Positions 6,690 to 14,325 of a DNA stretch of 20,916 nucleotides are shown here, one piece after another (the first letter of the stretch is position 1; every line of letters begins with the position of its first letter). This DNA comes from Anaerolinea sp. (GTDB lineage: Bacteria > Chloroflexota > Anaerolineae > Anaerolineales > Anaerolineaceae): the NCBI GenBank assembly GCA_029975965.1, contig JARKOV010000080.1:1-20916 (forward strand). Reading direction: 5' to 3'. The notes under the pieces were generated by a model. That model saw only the letters and a list, made by a program, of their open reading frames with translations. It ran no database searches and was not told where the DNA came from. The translations under genes and the position numbers were made by a program.

Positions 6690-7016
6690 ATGGCACAAGA
6701 TCAGGTGTTAGACAATATGATACTGGAGCTGCGCCGGGGCGTGCTGGTGCTGGCAGTGATGGGCCAGTTGGAAAAGGAGCAGTACGGCTATTCGCTGATC
6801 AAGCTGCTCGCCGACCACGGGCTTGAAATTGACCAGGGCACGCTCTACCCGCTGCTGCGCCGACTAGAATCGCAGGGCATCCTCGAGTCGAACTGGCGCA
6901 TCGATGACCCCCGCCCGCGGCGCTATTATGCGCTCAGCGCGGAAGGTAAAAAGCTGCTTCCGCAGTTGATTGCCGAATGGAACAAGCTGGTGTCCTTGAT
7001 GCAGGGCATCTTATAA
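6690..7016 (+). CDS. PadR-family winged-helix transcriptional repressor
   Basis: 108 residues, a short PadR of the type lacking a long C-terminal domain. Diagnostic stretches: a helical start (MILELRRGVLVLAVMG), the YGYSLIKLLADHG segment, the recognition helix GTLYPLLRRLESQG and the wing RRYYALSAEG. The ATG at 6690 has AAGGAG 6 nt upstream; an upstream in-frame ATG lies inside the promoter and is rejected. The gene is 18 bp from the HAAS-domain membrane protein it presumably represses together with itself. Such pairs are common and are usually envelope-stress or drug responsive; the ligand here is unknown. Confidence 0.93.
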   Translation: MAQDQVLDNMILELRRGVLVLAVMGQLEKEQYGYSLIKLLADHGLEIDQGTLYPLLRRLESQGILESNWRIDDPRPRRYYALSAEGKKLLPQLIAEWNKLVSLMQGIL

Positions 7017-7034
7017 TTTATTAGGAGCAAGATC

Positions 7035-8042
7035 ATGGAACTGATCGATCGATATGTGGCCGAGGTGGGGCGCAACCTTCCCGAAAAAATGCGCCCGGAT
7101 ATCGAGCGCGAGCTTCGCTCGCTGCTGGAGGACATGCTGGACGATCGCAGCCAGGCCGCCGGGCGCGCGCCGGACGAAGCGATGGTCGTAGAAATGCTCA
7201 AGGAGTACGGCTCGCCGCAGAAGGTCGCCGGCGCTTATGGCGCTCCGCGCTACCTGGTTGGGCCGGCGCTCTACCCGACCTTCATGGCGATCCTCAAGCC
7301 CGTGCTGGCGCTGATCGCGGTGGTGGTGGTGATCACCTTCGGCGTGTCGGCCAGCCGGGGCGGGCTCACGCTGATGGACCTGGGGCGGGTGATGCTGGAA
7401 TCGCTCAACAACCTGTGGCAGGCGGGGATCGGTTTCTTCGGCATCCTGGTGCTCATCTTCGCGATCATCGAGCGCACCTCGCCAAAGCTGGAGGTCAAAG
7501 AGGAAGAGTGGGACCCGCGCAAGCTGAAGCCCGCGGTGCCCGAGTCGAGCAAAGCCAAGCCGGGCGAGCTGATCGCGGGCATTGTGATGAACGTGATCGT
7601 GCTGGTGCTGTTCAACGCCTACACCGACCGGCTGGGGCTGTACATCTTCAACAACGTGGAATGGCGGTTCATCCCCATCTTCACGCAGACCTTCTTCAGC
7701 TACATTCCCTGGTTCAGCGCGCTGTGGGCGCTGGAAATCGCTCTGAACGCGTGGGTGCTGCGCGACGGTCGCTGGCAGGCTGCAACCCGCTGGTTCTACG
7801 TGATCTTGAGCGCTCTGGGCGCGGTGCTGGCACTGGTCATGCTGACCGGGCCGGCGATCCTCGCGGTGACCCCCGAGACGCTCGCGGCGATGGAGCAGGC
7901 GGGTTTCACCCCCGACCTGACCAACCTGCTCGACAACGGCGTTCAGCTCAGCGTCCGCCTGGTGCTGGCCTTCATCCTGATCGGCAAGACGGTGGACTTC
8001 GGTAAAGGGCTTTACCGCCTGCTCTTCCAGCGAGAAGCCTGA
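7035..8042 (+). CDS. HAAS-domain multi-pass membrane protein
   Basis: 335 residues. Residues 1-75 form a HAAS-type cytoplasmic helical domain (RYVAEVGRNLPEKMRPDIERE, then EYGSPQKVAGAYG), the module that typically partners PadR regulators. The remainder has about six hydrophobic segments (~88-110, 133-150, 183-203, 215-240, 252-275, 300-320). The loop at ~150-180 is charged. ATG at 7035 with AGGAG 9 nt upstream, immediately after padR, so the two form an operon. The biochemical role is not known; by analogy it may pass a membrane signal to, or be controlled by, PadR. A bidirectional terminator follows. Confidence 0.85.
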   Translation: MELIDRYVAEVGRNLPEKMRPDIERELRSLLEDMLDDRSQAAGRAPDEAMVVEMLKEYGSPQKVAGAYGAPRYLVGPALYPTFMAILKPVLALIAVVVVITFGVSASRGGLTLMDLGRVMLESLNNLWQAGIGFFGILVLIFAIIERTSPKLEVKEEEWDPRKLKPAVPESSKAKPGELIAGIVMNVIVLVLFNAYTDRLGLYIFNNVEWRFIPIFTQTFFSYIPWFSALWALEIALNAWVLRDGRWQAATRWFYVILSALGAVLALVMLTGPAILAVTPETLAAMEQAGFTPDLTNLLDNGVQLSVRLVLAFILIGKTVDFGKGLYRLLFQREA

Positions 8043-8059
8043 GGATCGGACATATTTAC

Positions 8060-8089
8060 CCAAAAACGCCGCGGACGCGGCGTTTTTGG
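8060..8089. terminator. Bidirectional intrinsic terminator between convergent genes
   Basis: Perfect 13-bp stem CCAAAAACGCCGC (8060-8072) with its complement (8077-8089) and a GGAC loop. Five A and five T residues sit inside the outer stem, so each strand presents a GC stem followed by U residues. It separates the HAAS gene (+) from the acetyltransferase gene (-). Confidence 0.9.
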
Positions 8090-8093
8090 ATTA

Positions 8094-8576
8094 CTAAATC
8101 TCCATCGAGAGTTCCACGCAGGTGGTGCCGTCTTCGAGCAGGCGCGGCTCGGAGACCACCTCAAAGCCCATGCGCTGCCAGAAGCGCAGCGCGCCAGGGT
8201 TGTTCACCTGCACGCCGGCTTTGAGGCAGGTGATGCCGCTCGCGCGAAGACCGGCGAGCAGATCGGCAAATAGCTCTGCCCCCAGGCCGCGCCCGCGGTG
8301 GGCTGCAGCGAGCATGAGCAGTTCGAGATAAGCTGTGTGCGCCTCACCCTGGTAACCCGCGCCAATCACGTCGAGCACGCCGGCGAGTTGCCCATCGACG
8401 TACACGCCGGAATATTCACCGCCATTCTGGCGCGAGAGGGCCAGGTCTTCGAGCACCATCTCGGGCGAGGCGTGCGGGCGCGGACCGAGGGCGAGGAAGT
8501 CTTCGCACTGGCGGTACAGCGCGAGCAGTTCGTCCAGGTGGGATTCGTCGAGGGGGATGAGCGTGTAGGTGGGCAT
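8094..8576 (-). CDS. GNAT-family N-acetyltransferase
   Basis: 160 residues, a single GNAT domain. Acetyl-CoA binding motif A is RGRGLG (R94-G99), preceded by the AYLELLMLAAAH beta strand. The C-terminal block NNPGALRFWQRMGFEVV matches the N-x2-A-x3-Y/W-x2-x-GF signature. The substrate cannot be told from sequence. ATG at 8576; there is no strong Shine-Dalgarno sequence. It lies 85 bp downstream of the MFS gene on the same strand and could be the last gene of that unit. Nothing notable is seen in the gap. Confidence 0.88.
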   Translation of the reverse strand: MPTYTLIPLDESHLDELLALYRQCEDFLALGPRPHASPEMVLEDLALSRQNGGEYSGVYVDGQLAGVLDVIGAGYQGEAHTAYLELLMLAAAHRGRGLGAELFADLLAGLRASGITCLKAGVQVNNPGALRFWQRMGFEVVSEPRLLEDGTTCVELSMEI

Positions 8577-8661
8577 CGGATATGGATGGAATTAAACCAC
8601 AAAAAAGAGGAGACGGTTCATGCAGTTCCTGAGAGCGCGCCAAGCCATACGGGGTCGAGGG

Positions 8662-9921
8662 TCATGAGCTGGAATTGGCGGAGATCACCCGGGCCGGCCT
8701 GTTCCAGCGGACCAGCGCCAGGCCCACGCCGAACAGCGCGACGCAGCCCAGATAGATCCACCCCAGGTCGAGCAGCGGCGCCAGGCTGAGGGCGAGAAAA
8801 GGTCCCAGCGTGCTGCCCACATCGCCGGCGGCCGCCAGTTGCCCGGTGATGCGCGCGCGCTGCGCGAGCGGGGCCTGGTCGCCGACCAGGGCGGGGAGCA
8901 CCACCAGCAAGACGCTGGCGCTCACCGCGGACGCCATCACCCCCAGCAGGATGACCGGAATCGATTGTGCGATCGCCAGGAGGAAAAAGCCGGCGATTCC
9001 TGCGACCAGCCCGGCGACCAGCACCGGCAGGCGTCCCTGGCGCCGGTCGGAGAGCCGTCCGATGGATTGGCTGAACAACGCGGCGAAAGCCGATCGCCCG
9101 GCGAGGATCAAACCACCCAGCGATCCGGCGCCCATCACCAGACCGAACAAGCCAAATTCCTCGCCGACCCGCCGGGTGACGAGCAGCGTGGTGGTGGAGA
9201 GGATGATCCCGTCCACGGCGAACTGGTTGGCGGCGTAGAGGAACATGCCCTTGAAAATCCACCCGCCCTGGTTGGGCGGTTCGCCGGGAGGGTTATCCGT
9301 GAGCGCACCGTCTGCCAGGGTCGCAATGCGGATAGGGTGAGTGGCTTCGGGGCGCGTCTCGGGCAGGAAGAGCAGCGCGGCCAGCAAACCCAGGCCCGAA
9401 AGCCCGGCGCAAACCAGCATGGCGGCGCGGAAGCCGGTCCAGTCGGTGAGCAGGCTACCGACCACCGGTCCGATGCCATAGCCGATCCACATCCAGGTGT
9501 TATAGATTCCCGCCAGGCGTCCACGACCGTTGCCCGGCTCATCGGCCAGGTCGAGAGCCATCGCCAGACCGCCCACGTTGATCAACGACCAGGCGGTTCC
9601 CCAGGCCAGCCGCGCCACCAGAAACGGCCAAAAGCCGCGCACCAGCCCGTACGCCGCGGTCGAGGCGACCGCCAGCAGCATGCCGGCGATGAACGGCACT
9701 CGCCGGCCGAACCGGTCCTGGATCCAGCCGACGACCGGGTTGAGCGGGATGCGGATCAGGCGGTGGATGGAGAGCAAGATGCCGGTCTGGGCAAAGGTCA
9801 GGCCGAGAACGTCGAGTTGGGTGACCAGCACGGCGAAGAGGGTCAGGTCGCCGAAGAGCGAGAAGGCCATGCCGAAGCCGACCGGCAGCATGGCACCGCT
9901 GCGCGAGCGGGTGGTGCTCAC
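8662..9921 (-). CDS. MFS transporter
   Basis: 419 residues with about twelve hydrophobic segments and the major-facilitator layout. The first half carries the loop 2-3 motif (GWIQDRFGRRVPF), and an equivalent GRLSDRRQGRLPV loop opens the second half. A hydrophilic central loop lies around 195-225. It is a secondary transporter, probably an exporter given the resemblance to drug-efflux MFS proteins, but the substrate is unknown. The start is a GTG at 9921 whose GTGA overlaps the TGA of the hydrolase gene by 4 bp, indicating translational coupling; an ATG ten codons later is an alternative. Confidence 0.88.
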   Translation of the reverse strand: MSTTRSRSGAMLPVGFGMAFSLFGDLTLFAVLVTQLDVLGLTFAQTGILLSIHRLIRIPLNPVVGWIQDRFGRRVPFIAGMLLAVASTAAYGLVRGFWPFLVARLAWGTAWSLINVGGLAMALDLADEPGNGRGRLAGIYNTWMWIGYGIGPVVGSLLTDWTGFRAAMLVCAGLSGLGLLAALLFLPETRPEATHPIRIATLADGALTDNPPGEPPNQGGWIFKGMFLYAANQFAVDGIILSTTTLLVTRRVGEEFGLFGLVMGAGSLGGLILAGRSAFAALFSQSIGRLSDRRQGRLPVLVAGLVAGIAGFFLLAIAQSIPVILLGVMASAVSASVLLVVLPALVGDQAPLAQRARITGQLAAAGDVGSTLGPFLALSLAPLLDLGWIYLGCVALFGVGLALVRWNRPARVISANSSS

Positions 9922-10730
9922 GCGAGCGCTTCGGCCAGCACGCGCCCTTCCCATTCTTCCGGCGTGGCGAGGTTGAGCAGGTGGGTGATGGTCGGGGCAA
10001 TGTCGAGGATGCTGGAAGGCTGCCGCAGCTCGATCTGCGGCTTGATTCCGGGGCCGCGCAGGATCAGCGGAACGGTCATGTCTTCGGGCATCTCGCTGCC
10101 GTGCGTGCGCTCGTGACCGCCGTGGTCGGCGGTCAGCACCAGCAGGCTGCTTTCGAGCAGCCCGGCCTGCGTCATGCGCTCGAGGAAGCTGTTGACCGCA
10201 CGGTCGACGCGTTCGCACCCTGCCAGGTACTCCGGCGAGAGGTAACCAAATTTATGCCCCAGCTGGTCGGGCAGCTCAATGTAGATGAAGGCAAAACCCG
10301 GCTGGTGGGCGGCGATCCAGTCGCCGGCGTAGCGGCAGACCTCTTTTTCGGTCTGCGCGGTCAGCGGGTCACCCGAGCGGTGGTAGTAGCAGAAATCCAG
10401 CACGTCCGGTCGCGAGAGGTCGCGGAGCGGATCCCAGCCGTGGAACGAGGCGGTCATCAACCCGCCGCCGCGCGCCATTTCGAACAACCCGGGCAAGGCG
10501 TTGCGGTTGTGGTGCCAGTCGTTGGTGACCGTTTTATGGCGCCGGGGCGGAACGGAGAGGAAGATCGAGGCGATGCAGGGCAGGGTGATGGAGGGCATCA
10601 CCGAGCGGGTGGCGTAAGAGGCGGCTCCGCCGGCTGCGAAGCGGTGGATGGCGGGCATGCGCCCGTCGAGGAGAGGCTCGGGGCGCAGTCCGTCCATGAG
10701 GATGAGAATGGCGCGTTGGGGTGTGTTCAT
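9918..10730 (-). CDS. Alkaline-phosphatase-superfamily phosphodiesterase/hydrolase
   Basis: 270 residues. The two-metal site of type I phosphodiesterase/nucleotide pyrophosphatase-like enzymes is complete: D13 (LMDGLRP), nucleophile T49 (PSITLPC), D155 and H159 (DQLGH), D202-H203 (ADHGGH) and H210 (THG). It hydrolyses phosphate or sulfate esters, but the substrate cannot be named. At 270 residues it is a compact member without large cap insertions. No signal peptide is seen, so it is probably cytoplasmic. The ATG at 10730 lacks a ribosome binding site and lies 6 nt after an extended -10 box. It is the first gene of a unit with the overlapping MFS transporter. Confidence 0.88.
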   Translation of the reverse strand: MNTPQRAILILMDGLRPEPLLDGRMPAIHRFAAGGAASYATRSVMPSITLPCIASIFLSVPPRRHKTVTNDWHHNRNALPGLFEMARGGGLMTASFHGWDPLRDLSRPDVLDFCYYHRSGDPLTAQTEKEVCRYAGDWIAAHQPGFAFIYIELPDQLGHKFGYLSPEYLAGCERVDRAVNSFLERMTQAGLLESSLLVLTADHGGHERTHGSEMPEDMTVPLILRGPGIKPQIELRQPSSILDIAPTITHLLNLATPEEWEGRVLAEALA

Positions 10731-10736
10731 GGGGAG

Positions 10737-10745
10737 ATTATAGCA
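10737..10745 (-). promoter_or_regulatory. Extended -10 promoter element of the phosphodiesterase-MFS operon
   Basis: Minus strand TGCTATAAT, six bases before the ATG at 10730. TGn extended -10, no clear -35, no Shine-Dalgarno sequence. The arrangement resembles that of miaB and suggests a leaderless mRNA. Confidence 0.55.
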
Positions 10746-10838
10746 AGGAAATGTTGTGGAGAGATCGAGCGTAATATTCCGATAAGAGCGCGCGCCTTGA
10801 TTTTGGAACGATCAAGTGCTGGGGGATAACCACCGATG

Positions 10839-10898
10839 AACCCAGATAGACACAGGTGAACCCAGATAGACACAGATGAACACAGATAGACACAGAAG
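10839..10898. repeat. Three tandem 20-bp repeats in an intergenic region
   Basis: Three head-to-tail 20-bp units (10839-10858, 10859-10878, 10879-10898) built on AACCCAGATAGACACAG, differing at a few positions, with a degenerate partial copy just before. They lie in the 315-bp gap between the phosphodiesterase and metallophosphoesterase genes. Similar CTGTGTTCATCTGTGT-like repeats are frequent intergenic elements in unrelated bacteria. No coding sequence is supported here. Confidence 0.85.
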
Positions 10899-10979
10899 GG
10901 TTAAGCTGAAATGGGATCGGTGATCATTGAATTCGTGCGCGGGGAGCCTGGGGTGGGTGGGGGGTAACCCGGCACGTTT

Positions 10980-11000
10980 CTCCCCGTCCGCAAGGGGGAG
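10980..11000. repeat. Short GC-rich palindrome
   Basis: CTCCCC (10980-10985) and GGGGAG (10995-11000) around a 9-nt loop, near the 3' end of the metallophosphoesterase gene. It resembles generic REP-like intergenic hairpins. There is no U-tract on either strand. Confidence 0.45.
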
Positions 11001-11045
11001 GTTCGTCGTTAAAAAACTACCAAAGATAATTTGTCGGAAAGACAC

Positions 11046-11960
11046 TCACTCATACCTGGCCCAGTCGAAGGTGCGGCAGGCTTCATCCCACAGGTGATCA
11101 GGCACCACCGGGTGGGTGGGCGCGCCGCGCGCCTGGGCCAGCCGGTAGGCATAAGCGACGAAGAACCAGGCGACGTTCAATCCGGTCATGACGTTGTCGA
11201 GGCAGGCGCGCGCCATGCCCGGGGCGCATTCCAGCAGCCCGCTGCGCTGGTACGCAAGCCGGACACGCTCGCGGTCGTACTCCACGGCGCGAAATTCAAC
11301 CTGCCACCGGCCCGCCACGCCGCTGAGGATGGCGTATTGCGCGCGGGGATCTCCGGTGAGCGGCGCCCCGACCGACCCCGGGTTGATCACCATGTGCCCG
11401 CCGCGCTCCTCGAGCCAGGGAATATGGGTGTGCCCGCAGATCAGCACCGCCTGGTCAATTTGCGCCAGGGCCGCCTCGACCGAGCCATCGCCCACCCCCT
11501 CCGGAACCAACCGGGCGGCTTCGAACAAGGCCCGGGCGGGGAGATGGGTGGACGGGAGAATGCCCTCATTGTTGCGCGCAGGCGAGCCGTGCACCATGCG
11601 CATGGCGGGCAGCCCGGGGGGTGCGAGCACCGCATGTTCAGGCAGGGATGCCAGCAGGTCTACCCCACCAGATCGAATTTCGCCGTGCGCCCAGCGGATT
11701 GCCCCCCATTGTCGGCTGGCTTTCATCTCCGGCGGCATGTGGTCGTGGGCGTAATCGACCAGGTAATCGTCGCCGTTGCCGCGAATCAAGATCCCGCCGG
11801 TGGAGCGCAGCAGCTCCAGCGTCTGGCGCGGGAAAGGCCCAGCGTTGGCGTGGTCGCCGGCAACCAGAATGGCATCCGGGTGGAAGCTCGCAGCGTCGTC
11901 CAGCACGGCTTCGAGGGCGGGCAGGTTGCCGTGCAAGTCGGCGAGGACGGCGTATCTCAT
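11046..11960 (-). CDS. Calcineurin-like metallophosphoesterase (YfcE/MJ0936-like)
   Basis: 304 residues. The dinuclear-metal signature is intact: D8 and H10 (LADLHGN), D36 (VAGDHANAGP), N63 (RGNGDD, where most members have GNH or GNC), H125 (VHGSP) and GH178-T-H180. It is a phosphoesterase of unknown substrate. Beyond the core (~1-230) there is a C-terminal ~70-residue helical extension rich in Trp and Tyr. The ATG at 11960 starts the canonical MRYAVLADLHGN; upstream in-frame sequence runs into a hairpin and is rejected. No ribosome binding site is seen. It is downstream of purA and the lipoprotein gene on the same strand but separated from them by a strong palindrome. Confidence 0.9.
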   Translation of the reverse strand: MRYAVLADLHGNLPALEAVLDDAASFHPDAILVAGDHANAGPFPRQTLELLRSTGGILIRGNGDDYLVDYAHDHMPPEMKASRQWGAIRWAHGEIRSGGVDLLASLPEHAVLAPPGLPAMRMVHGSPARNNEGILPSTHLPARALFEAARLVPEGVGDGSVEAALAQIDQAVLICGHTHIPWLEERGGHMVINPGSVGAPLTGDPRAQYAILSGVAGRWQVEFRAVEYDRERVRLAYQRSGLLECAPGMARACLDNVMTGLNVAWFFVAYAYRLAQARGAPTHPVVPDHLWDEACRTFDWARYE

Positions 11961-11979
11961 GGCGGATTGTGTGTCAATT

Positions 11980-12021
11980 TTTCTGTAAAAATGTGGGGCA
12001 AAGCCCACATTTTACAGAAAA
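11980..12021. terminator. Palindromic terminator-like repeat (copy A)
   Basis: TTTCTGTAAAA…TGTGGG pairs with CCCACATTTTACAGAAA with a single A bulge around a GCAAAG loop. It lies between the lipoprotein and metallophosphoesterase genes and has A/T-rich flanks on both sides, so it could terminate in either direction. The 20-nt core at 11991-12010 recurs with one mismatch at 14214-14233. Confidence 0.7.
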
Positions 12022-12035
12022 TAAAATAAACAACC

Positions 12036-12851
12036 TCATGGCGTGTCGGTGGGGCGCGGGGTGGCGGTGGGCAGCCGATCGAGGTCGATGGCGCGCACGC
12101 TCAAGTCGGAGAAGGAGACGGTCAGCGGGTTGCTGCCGGCGGAGCGGGCGAAAACGCCTACCTGCCCGGCGGGGTAGAGCGGGTCGCGCACGCTGAACTG
12201 GTACACGTCGTTGACGAAGATGCGCATCTCCGTCCCAACCGCCCAGACGCCCAACTTCACCGGCAGCATGCCGCCCTTGGGCAGCTCGCCGGAGGCGGTC
12301 CAGTCCTGCATCAGCGCCGTCTCGCTGGGACGCAGGCGTTCCATGCGCAGCTTGCCCATGCAGGTAGCCAGGAGACGGTAGCCCTCGCGGTCGCCGGAGG
12401 CGCGCAGCAACAGCCCGAAGGCGTCGTCACCTTTACACAGGGCGGGGTCGGCGGTGATTTCGAGGTAAGAATCGGCTGCGATCTGACCCTGGCGGAGGCT
12501 GACCAGGCTGCCCTGCGGCGCAGAGACCGCCAGGGTCAGGTCGGCGCTGCCAAAGGTGATACGCCCGCTGTCGAACGTGCCGCTGCGCCAGCCGGAGGGG
12601 TCGGAGAAATCGTCCTCCAGGATCACCTCACCCAGCCCCGGCCGGAACTCCTGCGTGGGGCGGGGGGTGATGGTCGGGGCGGGGGTGGGGGTGTTGGTGG
12701 GTGGGAACCAGACCGGTGTGGTGGTCGGGCTAAGGGTGGGCGCCGGGGTGAAGGTGTCGGTGGGGACGACCGGCAAAGGCTGGGGGGCGCAGGCTGCCAG
12801 GCCGAGAAACCCGGCCAGCAGCGCTGCGTATAGCCGTAAACTCACTCGCAT
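12036..12851 (-). CDS. Lipoprotein with Pro/Thr-rich linker and a concanavalin A-like domain
   Basis: 271 residues. Signal sequence 1-20 with lipobox LAAC, lipidated Cys at C21. Residues ~22-68 are a low-complexity Pro/Thr spacer, common in surface proteins of Chloroflexota. Residues ~75-255 look like a DUF1080/LamG-type beta-sandwich (VILEDDFSDPSGWRSG near the start, FGLLLRASGDREGYRLLA in the middle, GQVGVFARSAG near the end), suggesting glycan binding or a structural role outside the cell. A second PT-rich tail ends the protein. The ATG at 12851 overlaps the purA 3' end by 10 bp; a GTG two codons later is an alternative. Co-transcription with purA is likely, although their functions seem unrelated. 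Confidence 0.83.
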   Translation of the reverse strand: MRVSLRLYAALLAGFLGLAACAPQPLPVVPTDTFTPAPTLSPTTTPVWFPPTNTPTPAPTITPRPTQEFRPGLGEVILEDDFSDPSGWRSGTFDSGRITFGSADLTLAVSAPQGSLVSLRQGQIAADSYLEITADPALCKGDDAFGLLLRASGDREGYRLLATCMGKLRMERLRPSETALMQDWTASGELPKGGMLPVKLGVWAVGTEMRIFVNDVYQFSVRDPLYPAGQVGVFARSAGSNPLTVSFSDLSVRAIDLDRLPTATPRPTDTP

Positions 12852-14140
12852 TGCGCTTCGACCACCTGTTCCCGCTCTGGGCCAACCGATACCTGGCAGA
12901 CCGGGATGCCGCTGATCTGGGAAATGCGCGTCAGGTAGGCCTGGGCCTCCTTGGGCAGCTCCGACCACTCGCGCGCCCCGCTGATGTCGGCGCTCCAGCC
13001 AGGCAACTCTTCGTAAACCGGCTCGAATGGCGATAAGTCCGCCGGTCCGAGGGGCAGATCGCGGTATTCGCTCCCGTTGGAGCGGTAGGCGGTGCAGATG
13101 CGCACGACCGGCAGGCCGCTGAGCACGTCCAGCTTGGTGACGACAAGCTGGCTGAGACCGTTGACGCGCACTGCGTAGCGCAGCAGCACACCGTCCAGCC
13201 AGCCGACGCGGCGCGGTCGCCCGGTGGTGGTGCCAAATTCATCCCAGGGGTTCGAGCCGGTGCCGCGCAGGCGCTCGGCGGTTTCGCCGTGCGCTTCGGT
13301 GGGGAAGGGGCCCGCGCCGACGCGCGATTGGAAAGCCTTGGTGACGCCGATCACGCGGTTGACGAAGCCGAAGCCGATGCCCAGCCCGGGGAGCACGGCC
13401 GGGGCGGTGGGCGAGGAGCTGGTCACGAAAGGATAGGTGCCCAACTCGATGTCGAGCAGCGTGCCCTGCGCGCCCTCCGCCAGCACCGACTGGCCGCGCT
13501 GCAGAGCCTCCCAGACCAGCGCGGAGGTATCGGTGATGTACTCGCGCAGCGCCTCGGCGGCGGCGGCATACTCGTCGGCGACCTTGAGCGGGTCGAGAGT
13601 CTCGGCATGGTAGATGGCGGCTAGCTGCTGGTTGGCCTCCTCGACGTGGGCGATGATGCGCTTGTGGAAGGCGGCTTCGTCGAGCATCTCCTCCAGGCGG
13701 ATGCCGCGGCGGGCGATCTTATCGGTGTAAGCCGGCCCGATGCCGCGCCCGGTGGTGCCAATCTGCTCGCTGCCCCGCGACGCCTCTTGTGCTTTGTCGA
13801 GGGCGCGGTGAGCCGGGGTGATCAGGTGGGCGGCGTGCGAGATGCGCAGGCGCTGCGCGTCGACCTGCACCCCGTTGGCGCGCAGCATCTCCATCTCGGC
13901 AAACAGCGTGGCAGGGTAAATGACCACGCCGTTGCCCAGCACGCCGGTCGTGTTGGGGTGGATGATCCCGGAGGGGATGAGGTGCAGCTTGAAGGTTTTC
14001 TGACCGACGGTGACGGTATGCCCGGCGTTGTCGCCGCCGTTGTAGCGCGCGACGAGGTCCGCGCGCGCCGAGAGCAGGTCGACCACGCGGCCTTTGCCTT
14101 CGTCGCCCCACTGGGTGCCGATGATGATATCGAGTGGCAT
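12842..14140 (-). CDS. purA: Adenylosuccinate synthetase PurA
   Basis: 432 residues, full length. It catalyses IMP + L-Asp + GTP to adenylosuccinate, the first committed step from IMP to AMP, in the cytoplasm. The GTP-binding loop GTQWGDEGKG holds D13, and NGGDNAGHT holds H41, the two catalytic residues at the same numbers as in E. coli. IGTTGRGIGPAY (near 130), QSVLAEGAQG (near 220) and the late VTKLDVLSGL block are also present. The ATG at 14140 is preceded by AGGAG at 8-9 nt and by a TATAAT about 30 nt upstream. The 3' end overlaps the lipoprotein gene. Confidence 0.97.
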   Translation of the reverse strand: MPLDIIIGTQWGDEGKGRVVDLLSARADLVARYNGGDNAGHTVTVGQKTFKLHLIPSGIIHPNTTGVLGNGVVIYPATLFAEMEMLRANGVQVDAQRLRISHAAHLITPAHRALDKAQEASRGSEQIGTTGRGIGPAYTDKIARRGIRLEEMLDEAAFHKRIIAHVEEANQQLAAIYHAETLDPLKVADEYAAAAEALREYITDTSALVWEALQRGQSVLAEGAQGTLLDIELGTYPFVTSSSPTAPAVLPGLGIGFGFVNRVIGVTKAFQSRVGAGPFPTEAHGETAERLRGTGSNPWDEFGTTTGRPRRVGWLDGVLLRYAVRVNGLSQLVVTKLDVLSGLPVVRICTAYRSNGSEYRDLPLGPADLSPFEPVYEELPGWSADISGAREWSELPKEAQAYLTRISQISGIPVCQVSVGPEREQVVEAQCE

Positions 14141-14171
14141 GGGAGGTTCTCCTGAACAGGTTGACATCTGG

Positions 14172-14177
14172 ATTATA
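14172..14177 (-). promoter_or_regulatory. Probable -10 box of purA
   Basis: Minus strand TATAAT, 31 nt upstream of the purA ATG, leaving room for the AGGAG ribosome binding site. The -35 region is weak (TTACA-like), so only the -10 box is called. Confidence 0.55.
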
Positions 14178-14201
14178 CCGGAAGATGGGATTGTGTAATT
14201 T

Positions 14202-14241
14202 ATTTCCTGTAAGATGTGGGGCAAAGCCCTCATGTAATCAA
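14202..14241. repeat. Palindromic repeat (copy B) upstream of purA
   Basis: Shares the core ATGTGGGGCAAAGCCC (14214-14229), then n-CAT, with copy A at 11991-12010, but the outer arms are degenerate here (CTGTAAG against a TGTAATCA side). It sits just upstream of the purA promoter and about 85 bp before the divergent acetyltransferase gene. Confidence 0.6.
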
Positions 14242-14325
14242 AGAAATTTAAACACGATCGATGATGGCGGCGGGTATTCCTGTTCCGGGGATACAATTGA
14301 CTCATACGTTGCTTGAGGAGCGGAG

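Noticed and set aside
7011..8063. A 350-codon frame antisense to the HAAS gene
   Set aside because: A shadow frame in GC-rich DNA, rich in His, Gln, Arg and Glu with no domain, while the + strand encodes a coherent membrane protein with a ribosome binding site.
8839..10116. A 425-codon + frame across the MFS and phosphodiesterase genes
   Set aside because: Composition is dominated by Gly, Gln, His and Asp, as expected for the complement of membrane-protein codons; no domain, and it crosses two well-supported genes.
10812..11045. A 77-codon minus-strand frame with a hydrophobic segment
   Set aside because: It is the reverse reading of the tandem 20-bp repeats, has no ribosome binding site, and matches the style of frequently mis-annotated short proteins from such repeats.
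11972..11977. TTGACA on the minus strand just before the metallophosphoesterase gene as a -35 box
   Set aside because: It is only 11 bp from the ATG, so a -10 box and transcription start would fall inside the coding sequence.
11031..12029. A 332-codon frame antisense to the metallophosphoesterase
   Set aside because: The opposite strand carries every metallophosphoesterase motif; this frame has none.
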